The position numbers were made by a program, and so were the translations under genes. Positions 15,251-20,055 of a DNA stretch of 20,055 nt are shown here, in pieces (the first letter of the stretch is position 1; every line of letters begins with the position of its first letter). Under the pieces are notes generated by a model. It ran no database searches, was not told the DNA's origin, and saw only the letters and a list, made by a program, of their open reading frames with translations. The stretch lies in assembly GCA_900553355.1 (NCBI GenBank), contig USDK01000047.1:1-20055 (forward strand). The letters are read 5' to 3'. The DNA comes from an uncultured Lachnospiraceae bacterium. Its GTDB lineage: Bacteria > Bacillota > Clostridia > Lachnospirales > Lachnospiraceae.

Positions 15251-15505
15251 TAAGACCGCAAGCTGCTGTGCAATCTCATTCAGTTCCGAAGGCTGCTCCT
15301 CCTCTACTTCCAGCCCGCCGCCCAGCAGCACGCTCACCGGCACCTCAAACAGCTCCGCCATCCGATCCAGCATCACCGCATCCGGAACCGAAATCCCTTT
15401 CTCCCATTTCGAAATCGTCTGCCGCACCACATGCAGCTGCTCCGCCAGCGTTTCCTGGGAATATCCTTTTTTCTTTCGCAGTATTTTGATGTTATCACTC
15501 AGCAT
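15212..15505 (-). CDS. XRE-family helix-turn-helix regulator, C-terminus cut
   Basis: An N-terminal DNA-binding domain of Cro/CI type: MLSDNIKILRKKKGYSQETL, LAEQLHVVRQTISKWEKGIS, DAVMLDRMAELFEVPVSVLL. I start at the ATG at 15505, eight bases after GAGGAGG, giving 97 residues; a longer frame starting further upstream has no such site. Close relatives usually continue past the NEIAQQLAVLNDQL block into a further region, often membrane-spanning. Here the frame stops after VQQAVRRQ where hisS sequence begins in another frame, so the 3' part has been lost at the junction. The DNA-binding half may still work. It is divergent from the phd-like gene, with a small inverted repeat at its own -35 that could be its operator. 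Confidence 0.85.
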   Translation of the reverse strand: MLSDNIKILRKKKGYSQETLAEQLHVVRQTISKWEKGISVPDAVMLDRMAELFEVPVSVLLGGGLEVEEEQPSELNEIAQQLAVLNDQLVQQAVRRQ

Positions 15506-15535
15506 AACTGTGTCCTCCTCGTATTTGATGGGCCT

Positions 15536-15570
15536 ATCATACGATAAAAACTGGCGTTGCGGCAAGCAAC
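15536..15570 (-). promoter_or_regulatory. XRE gene promoter with inverted repeat at -35
   Basis: On the minus strand TTGCCG is followed after 18 bases by TATGAT. GTTGC-GGCAA-GCAAC at 15556-15570 is a perfect five-base-arm inverted repeat overlapping the -35, a plausible autoregulatory operator. Confidence 0.45.
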
Positions 15571-15593
15571 AAAAAATAACACGGCAAATTAGG

Positions 15594-15622
15594 TTGTATT
15601 TATCCTAAGATTTATATATACT
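15594..15622 (+). promoter_or_regulatory. Promoter of the phd-like gene
   Basis: TTGTAT is followed after 17 bases by TATACT, about 30 bp before the antitoxin start, which has AAGGAGG. An imperfect inverted repeat (CCTAAGA and TCTTAAGG) flanks the -10 and could bind the antitoxin. Confidence 0.6.
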
Positions 15623-15652
15623 ATAGAAAAAAGTCTTAAGGAGGTACCCAAA

Positions 15653-15895
15653 ATGACTATCGACACAAAAACTTTAATTTCCATTTCCGAAGCAAACCAA
15701 AATTTTTCCAAAGTCGCCCGCCTGGTAGACGAATGTGGTTCCGCTGTGATTCTGAAAAATAACGTTCCAAGATATCTTGTCATCGACTTCAGCAAAGCCG
15801 AGCAGGAAACCACTGCATCCGACGAGGATGTGTTAAGCATCTCAAAACGCCTGATGGAACAAAACAAAGAAGCATACGAGGTACTTGCTAAATGA
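15653..15895 (+). CDS. Phd/YefM-type antitoxin
   Basis: An 80-residue protein of the size and pattern of type II antitoxins that bind their own promoter and neutralise a partner toxin. The N-terminal part reads LISISEANQNFSKVARLVDE and GSAVILKNNVPRYLVIDFSK, the Phd/YefM DNA-binding fold; the charged C-terminal tail (ASDEDVLSISKRLMEQNKEAYEVLAK) would wrap the toxin. ATG at 15653 has AAGGAGG upstream. Its stop overlaps the next start in ATGA, the normal antitoxin-toxin coupling. It is one of only two plus-strand genes in the window. Since the toxin gene is truncated, the antitoxin may be a relic. It appears intact. Confidence 0.88.
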   Translation: MTIDTKTLISISEANQNFSKVARLVDECGSAVILKNNVPRYLVIDFSKAEQETTASDEDVLSISKRLMEQNKEAYEVLAK

Positions 15896-16092
15896 AAAGA
15901 CTGAGTAAAAAGCAGATTCTCATGCTGCATACTCAGTTGATTCAGCAAACTGGCGGAAGCGACGGAGTCAGAGATTACAATCTGCTGGACTCCGCTCTCG
16001 AAACGCCTTTCCAGTCCTTCGGCGGAGAAGACTTGTACCCCACCCTGCAGGCAAAAGCCGCAAGACTGGGCTATGGCCTGATCAAAAATCAT
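15892..16092 (+). pseudogene. Doc/Fic-type toxin, truncated before the catalytic motif
   Basis: The first 67 codons match a Doc-like death-on-curing toxin: LSKKQILMLHTQLIQQTGGS, GVRDYNLLDSALETPFQSFG and YPTLQAKAARLGYGLIKNH. Full-length proteins of this family continue with the Fic motif HxFxDGNKR, whose first His is the last recognisable residue here. After 16092 the frame runs on to 16287 but reads rsmI on the opposite strand in nonsense (CMILSPANTDKYPSSSP), so that tail is not gene-derived. Intact Doc is about 120-130 residues and phosphorylates EF-Tu; this remnant lacks the catalytic loop and cannot act that way. It overlaps the antitoxin gene by four bases. Confidence 0.85.
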
Positions 16093-16093
16093 T
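16082..16093. other. Junction between truncated doc and the 3' end of rsmI
   Basis: Doc homology ends at about 16092 and rsmI coding sequence begins on the opposite strand at the same place; the rsmI stop codon is supplied from within doc sequence. No repeats or mobile-element ends are visible at the join. Confidence 0.7.
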
Positions 16094-16942
16094 GTATGAT
16101 TCTTTCCCCAGCAAATACTGATAAATATCCCTCTTCGTCACCCCGCGGTCCTTCGCCACGAGTTTCATCGCTTCTTTTCTTGCAATCCCCTGATCTTCAT
16201 ACCGTTTCATATGTTCTTCGATCGAAATCTCCTCAAACGCTGCCTTCGCCTCGTCCTCGATTTCTTTCTGGCTTCTGCCCTCGATGACAAGAACGCATTC
16301 GCCTTTCGGATCTTCCTGTTCGTAGCGAGTGATGGCATCTTCAATCGTGGTCTGCCATGCCGTCTCGTGTTTCTTGGTCAGTTCCCGGCAGAGTGTCAGC
16401 CGCCGGTTGCCAAGCGTCTCCAGCAGCTCCCGCAGCGTTTTCAGCAGATGATGCGGCGCCTCGTATACGATCATCGTCCGCGTCTCGTTTTTCAGCCGTT
16501 CCAGCGCCAGTTTATGTTCTTTTTTATCCGGCGGAAGAAATGCTTCGAAGACAAATCTTCTCGTTGAAAGTCCCGACAGTGTCAGTGCCGTCACACACGC
16601 GCATGCGCCCGGCAGGCTTGTCACTTCGATGCCTGCCTCGTACGCCATCTTCACCAGCTCCTCACCCGGATCAGAAATTCCCGGTGTTCCGGCATCCGTG
16701 ATCAGCGCGATATTTGTTCCCGCCAGTAGCTTCTGCACCAGCTCGCGGCCCTTGTCGTATTTGTTGTATTCGTGATAACTCGTCATCGGCGTATGAATCT
16801 CAAAATGGTTCAGCAGCTTAATGCTGTTTCTCGTATCCTCCGCCGCGATCAGATCGACCTCCTGCAGAATGCGGATTGCACGGAAGGTCATGTCCTCCAG
16901 ATTTCCAATTGGTGTTGCACACAAATATAATTTTCCTGCCAT
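16082..16942 (-). CDS. rsmI: 16S rRNA (cytidine1402-2'-O)-methyltransferase
   Basis: RsmI adds the 2'-O-methyl group to C1402 in the decoding centre of 16S rRNA, using SAM. The protein of 286 residues contains the tetrapyrrole-methylase-fold blocks KLYLCATPIGNLEDMTFRAI, AEDTRNSIKLLNHF, ALITDAGTPGISDPGEELV and VTSLPGACACVTALTLSGL. The start is the ATG at 16942 with GGGAG eight bases upstream; a longer frame would run into the preceding gene. The C-terminus GVTKRDIYQYLLGKE is normal, but the final few residues (SYNDF) and stop fall in the sequence shared with the truncated doc, so the last codons are probably replaced. It follows trmN6 by four bases and belongs to the conserved holB-ricT-trmN6-rsmI order. 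Confidence 0.95.
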   Translation of the reverse strand: MAGKLYLCATPIGNLEDMTFRAIRILQEVDLIAAEDTRNSIKLLNHFEIHTPMTSYHEYNKYDKGRELVQKLLAGTNIALITDAGTPGISDPGEELVKMAYEAGIEVTSLPGACACVTALTLSGLSTRRFVFEAFLPPDKKEHKLALERLKNETRTMIVYEAPHHLLKTLRELLETLGNRRLTLCRELTKKHETAWQTTIEDAITRYEQEDPKGECVLVIEGRSQKEIEDEAKAAFEEISIEEHMKRYEDQGIARKEAMKLVAKDRGVTKRDIYQYLLGKESYNDF

Positions 16943-16946
16943 GTTC

Positions 16947-17696
16947 TTATCTCCCGTCTCCATATAATTCCCGGATGTCCTTTGTATACACGCCCGGCGT
17001 CTCATACACAATCAGCGGTTTCTCCACGGTAATTCTCGGATTCCCGCCTTTCATCGCCTCGATCAGCACCATGTTCGGCTCCTTGTCCACAAACGGATAA
17101 ACGAGCTGCATCCTTTTTGGTTCCAGATGATATTTTTTCAGCGTCGAAAAAATTTCCGCCAGCCGGAACGGCCGGTGCACCAGATAGAACCGTCCTTTCG
17201 TCTTTAAAACCGCCGATGCCTCTTTCGCAATATCATCAAACGAGCACAGCACCTCATGCCGCGCAATCGTCTTCGCCTCAAGCGCATTCGTCAGCCCGTG
17301 CTGCCCCGTCATGTACGGCGGATTGCACGTTACCACATCAAACACTTCTTTTCCAAACTGCTGCGATGCCGTCTTCACATCTCCCTGGAAAATCTCAACA
17401 TCATTTTCCAGATGATTGTACCGCACACTCCGCTGTGCCATCTCGGCACTGTACTCCTGAATTTCCAGCCCGGAAAAATGCTCTCCGTTTGTCTTCGCCT
17501 TCAGCAGAATCGGCACAATTCCCGATCCCGTGCAGAAATCCATCGCCCGCTCCCCGCGCTTCACCTTCGCGTAGGATGCCAGCAGCACCGCGTCAATGCC
17601 ATAGCAGAAAAGGGATGGATTCTGTATCATCCAGTAACCGTTCTGCAGATCATCGAGCCGCTCACCCGGCTTCAAAAATTCTTCTTTTCTATCCAA
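16947..17696 (-). CDS. trmN6: tRNA1(Val) A37 N6-methyltransferase-like protein (TrmN6/YabB)
   Basis: A SAM-dependent methyltransferase that in characterised relatives methylates A37 of tRNA-Val. It has the start-of-fold block RLDDLQNGYWMIQNPSLFCYGIDAVLLASYA, SAM motif I AMDFCTGSGIVPILL and the N6-adenine catalytic NPPY in VVTCNPPYMTGQHG. I choose the TTG at 17696 (249 residues): AGGAGG repeats at 17705-17713 sit eight bases upstream and relatives begin near this point. The frame extends 15 codons further to another TTG, but that would place the ribosome site inside the gene. It follows ricT after about 100 bp, with a weak hairpin and T-run between, and leads directly into rsmI. The exact tRNA target is inferred from family membership. 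Confidence 0.88.
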   Translation of the reverse strand: MDRKEEFLKPGERLDDLQNGYWMIQNPSLFCYGIDAVLLASYAKVKRGERAMDFCTGSGIVPILLKAKTNGEHFSGLEIQEYSAEMAQRSVRYNHLENDVEIFQGDVKTASQQFGKEVFDVVTCNPPYMTGQHGLTNALEAKTIARHEVLCSFDDIAKEASAVLKTKGRFYLVHRPFRLAEIFSTLKKYHLEPKRMQLVYPFVDKEPNMVLIEAMKGGNPRITVEKPLIVYETPGVYTKDIRELYGDGR

Positions 17697-17738
17697 TGAA
17701 AATCCCTCCTCCTGCTGACCGCCCAGCGCCGCATCACA

Positions 17739-17769
17739 CAAAAAGAAGCGTCAGTTTTACCCGGCGCTT
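17739..17769 (-). terminator. Weak hairpin with T-run between ricT and trmN6
   Basis: On the minus strand AAGCG pairs with CGCTT across a 14-base loop, followed by CTTTTTG. Only five solid pairs, so at best an attenuator within the operon. Confidence 0.25.
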
Positions 17770-17799
17770 ACTTTTTTCAAAATGCATTCCAAATCAATC

Positions 17800-18702
17800 T
17801 TATTCCGGCTGTTTTGCCTCTTCCGAAGAAGCCTGCTCCCCGGAGCTGTTTCTGTCTTTTTTCTTCTCTTTGCCTTTTTCCTTCTTATGCTTCGGCTTGA
17901 ACTTGAGCTCTTCCACCGGGTACTCCCGCATTTCCTTCTCATCGTTCACATCCACCAGCACTTTTACGAGCTGACGAAGCACATTCACACCGGAAACCTC
18001 ACCTTTCATGCCGTCCGGCAGCGTTACGATATCGCCGACACCCGGCAGCTTGCGGTTCAGGTATTCATAGGTTTCCTGCTCGTTTTTCAGGCAACACATC
18101 AGTCGTCCGCAGACACCCGAAATCTTCGTCGGGTTCAGGGACAGGTTCTGCTCTTTTGCCATCTTGATCGAAACCGGTGCAAACTCGGACAGATACGTAT
18201 GGCAGCAAAGCGGTCTGCCGCAGATGCCGATTCCGCCGAGGATCTTTGTCTCATCGCGGACACCGATCTGGCGAAGCTCGATTCTCGTCTTAAAGACAGC
18301 CGCCAGATCCTTTACCAGCTCACGGAAATCAATTCTTCCGTCGGCGGTAAAGTAAAACAGCATCTTGTTATTGTCAAACGTATACTCTACATCGATCAGC
18401 TTCATCTCCAGGTTGTGCGCCCGGATCTTCTTCTGGCAGATTTCAAACGCTTCTTTTTCTTTCTTGCGGTTGCTCTCCTCCCGCGCATCATCCTTCGGCG
18501 TTGCAATGCGGATGACTTCTTTCAACGGCTGGATCACCTTGGAATCGTCAACTTCTTTTGGCCCCAGCACAACGAAACCATACTCTACGCCGCGCGCTGT
18601 CTCAACGATAACGTGGTCGCCCACGCAGATGTCCAGCTCTCTCGGCGAGAAATAATATACTTTTCCTACGTTTCGAAAACGTACTCCTATAATTGTTATC
18701 AT
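17800..18702 (-). CDS. ricT: PSP1-domain protein, RicT/YaaT homologue
   Basis: RicT is part of the Ric complex that in Bacillus works with RNase Y in mRNA processing and affects competence and sporulation. The 300-residue protein has the PSP1 core, with the two cysteine clusters GICGRPLCCHTYL and GVCGRLMCCLKNE that match the iron-sulfur-binding cysteines of the family. The N-terminus ITIIGVRFRNVGKVYYFSP and ELDICVGDHVIVETARGVEYG are typical. The C-terminal 35 residues are a lysine-, glutamate- and serine-rich tail, low complexity and probably disordered. Start at 18702 is four bases after the holB stop, with AAGGA nearby, so translation is probably coupled. Partner genes ricA and ricF are not in the window. 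Confidence 0.93.
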   Translation of the reverse strand: MITIIGVRFRNVGKVYYFSPRELDICVGDHVIVETARGVEYGFVVLGPKEVDDSKVIQPLKEVIRIATPKDDAREESNRKKEKEAFEICQKKIRAHNLEMKLIDVEYTFDNNKMLFYFTADGRIDFRELVKDLAAVFKTRIELRQIGVRDETKILGGIGICGRPLCCHTYLSEFAPVSIKMAKEQNLSLNPTKISGVCGRLMCCLKNEQETYEYLNRKLPGVGDIVTLPDGMKGEVSGVNVLRQLVKVLVDVNDEKEMREYPVEELKFKPKHKKEKGKEKKKDRNSSGEQASSEEAKQPE

Positions 18703-18706
18703 GCTA

Positions 18707-19696
18707 TCAGTTTTCCTTCATTGTCAGGAACATAAGCTCCATGGTTAAATCAAAATTAACATTCGCGTTCAGGCGGGCTCTCGCCTTCTGAATCGCCTCT
18801 ATAATCTTCTCCAGGCCTTCGTATGAGCTCTTATTTGCTCTCTCACGGATTCCATTCAGCTCCTGCTTGAACACAAGGGAATCGACCTCTTTTGTCGCCT
18901 TAAAAAGCAGAACATCGCGGAACCATAAAGAAAAGATATCGAAGTAATCATCAATATTGTCTTTTTCGGCCGTCAGTTTTTTGATCGTCTCCACGATTTC
19001 ATACAGCGGCATACTGTCGGCGTACTTTGCCATGCGGAGTGCATTTTCCAGCGTCTCCTCGTATTCCGGAGAACGGGCAATCCGCTCTGCTTTTCCGATA
19101 TTTCCCTGCGCCAGGGACGCATCAACCTCTGCCTGGTAATCCGGCACATGCATTTCGTTCATCAGATAATCTTTCACAAGCTGGTCTCCCACTGGTTTTA
19201 AATTTAACTGCACGCAGCGTGACGAAATCGTCGGAAGCAGCGCACCCGGGTTGTCTGCCAGAAGCATGACAACTGCGTAGGCCGGCGGCTCCTCGATCGT
19301 CTTCAGCAGCGCGTTCTGCGCCTGAAGTGTCAGCTTCTGCGCCTCGTCGATGATATAAATCTTGTACGGACTGCTGTACGGCTTGATCATCACATCGTTA
19401 ATGAGCTGCTCGCGGATTTCATCGATGCTGATGGTGTTCGGCTTTTCATGCTTCACATAAATGATATCCGGATGATTCTGGCTCTGTGCCTTTTTACAGG
19501 ACGGGCATTCCATACAGGGCTCGACCCCGTGCTTCTCGCACTGAAGCGTCATCGCAAACAGTGAAGCCATCATTTTCTTTCCCGATCCACTCTCTCCGCC
19601 AAAAAGATAAGCATGAGATACTTTATTCATCGAAATGGCATTCTGTAAATGCGTTATGATTTCCTGATGTCCTACAACCTTCTGAAAACCCTGCAT
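18707..19696 (-). CDS. holB: DNA polymerase III delta' subunit (clamp loader)
   Basis: Subunit of the clamp loader that places the sliding clamp on DNA. The 329 residues are a normal length. AAA+ features: Walker A-like YLFGGESGSGKKMMA, a four-cysteine zinc module CEKHGVEPCMECPSCKK, the Walker B region IYIIDEAQKLTLQAQNALLKTIEEPP and the SRC sensor TISSRCVQL. The C-terminal helical part (residues about 210-329) carries the collar. The start at 19696 follows AGGGGGTG. Located between a nucleotide-kinase gene and ricT, as in the tmk-holB-yaaT order of Bacillus relatives. Confidence 0.95.
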   Translation of the reverse strand: MQGFQKVVGHQEIITHLQNAISMNKVSHAYLFGGESGSGKKMMASLFAMTLQCEKHGVEPCMECPSCKKAQSQNHPDIIYVKHEKPNTISIDEIREQLINDVMIKPYSSPYKIYIIDEAQKLTLQAQNALLKTIEEPPAYAVVMLLADNPGALLPTISSRCVQLNLKPVGDQLVKDYLMNEMHVPDYQAEVDASLAQGNIGKAERIARSPEYEETLENALRMAKYADSMPLYEIVETIKKLTAEKDNIDDYFDIFSLWFRDVLLFKATKEVDSLVFKQELNGIRERANKSSYEGLEKIIEAIQKARARLNANVNFDLTMELMFLTMKEN

Positions 19697-19750
19697 AAAA
19701 TCACCCCCTGGAGTTCTTTTGTATTTCTTACTAATACTGCATTAAGTATA

Positions 19751-20055
19751 TCACAACTTTTTCTGTTGTTCCACAAAATTCTGAATTTCGGAAAAACAGT
19801 CTTCCGGCGTAGAATTATTGGAAAATCTGCGGACGATTCCAGCTTCCGCAATTTTCTCCTCCGTAAAATCCTCACAGTCCGCCAGGAATCTCCGGCACAT
19901 CTCCGCGTATTTCGGCTCTGTCTGTTTTCTTTCCCGTTCCAGTGCCCGCGAAAGCCGCAGCCCGTCGTCCACCTCAACATACAGCGGAACCATCGCCTGC
20001 TCCCCGAAATATGCCTTTAATTTCAGATACGATTCCAGTGTCCCGATTCCGAGAT
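19751..20055 (-). CDS. Guanylate kinase-like nucleotide kinase, 5' end cut by window edge
   Basis: The last 100 codons of a gene entering from the right edge, beginning in frame with LGIGTLESYLKLKAYFGEQA. Blocks VPLYVEVDDGLRLSRALERE and KYAEMCRRFLADCEDFTEEK with Arg-rich lid-like spacing (ALERERKQTEPKYAEMCRRF) suggest the guanylate kinase/NMP kinase fold. A similar kinase gene precedes holB in related genomes (tmk in Bacillus, here more Gmk-like). The P-loop lies outside the window, so the family call rests on this end only. An ATG at 19993 is internal, since the open frame continues to the edge with no ribosome site. Confidence 0.65.
   Translation of the reverse strand, partial: LGIGTLESYLKLKAYFGEQAMVPLYVEVDDGLRLSRALERERKQTEPKYAEMCRRFLADCEDFTEEKIAEAGIVRRFSNNSTPEDCFSEIQNFVEQQKKL

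Noticed and set aside
15589..16092. A 167-residue minus-strand open frame opposite phd-doc
   Set aside because: The plus-strand genes have a ribosome site, promoter and ATGA coupling; the minus frame has no start signals.
16093..16287. Continuation of the doc frame
   Set aside because: The residues read rsmI on the opposite strand and are rich in Ser/Pro without family similarity.
17782..18735. A 317-residue plus-strand open frame
   Set aside because: It is antisense to ricT, which has clear conserved cysteine clusters and a coupled start. The plus frame has no recognisable motifs and is a shadow.
1..20055. CRISPR array, insertion sequence or prophage
   Set aside because: No regularly spaced direct repeats, transposase, integrase or phage structural gene was seen on either strand.

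Overview
The window looks like chromosome of an anaerobic Firmicute of the Lachnospiraceae (Clostridia). The reasons are the gene families, the rRNA-like AGGAGG ribosome binding sites, the moderate base composition, a tRNA without an encoded CCA end, and a three-gene block of large proteins that I associate with Lachnospiraceae (DUF5716/DUF5717-like). Almost everything is on the minus strand, so transcription runs right to left; only a small antitoxin/toxin remnant near 15.65-16.09 kb is on the plus strand. No stretch longer than about 300 bases lacks a gene.

Layout from left to right: purB (cut by the window edge) and purF form a purine-synthesis pair (1-2330). A polar amino-acid ABC transporter follows: ATPase, permease and lipoprotein binding protein (2432-4701), with an internal terminator between binding protein and permease. 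Next is a three-gene operon of unknown function (4798-10156): a helical-repeat protein, a degenerate Hsp70-like protein and a 1,101-residue protein with beta domains and a helical solenoid. It has its own good promoter. Then come a MarR regulator and homoserine dehydrogenase (10265-12007), a tRNA-Gly(GCC) with terminator and a striking 15-bp inverted repeat at its promoter, then aspS and hisS (12301-15249).

At about 15.23 kb hisS is cut: its first 60-70 codons are missing and replaced by the 3' end of an XRE-type regulator gene, itself truncated. An island of about 850 bp follows, holding that regulator and, divergently, a phd-like antitoxin and a doc-like toxin that stops just at its catalytic motif (about 16,092). 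The right side (16082-20055) is the widely conserved block rsmI - trmN6 - ricT - holB - nucleotide kinase. Two adjacent gene-breaking junctions either record real insertion/deletion events or mark a chimeric assembly. An interrupted hisS, an essential gene, makes the artefact explanation serious.

The best candidate for an undescribed system is the 4798-10156 operon: three cytoplasmic-looking proteins, tightly coupled, combining an Hsp70-like fold that has lost the usual phosphate-binding glycines with a giant scaffold-like partner.
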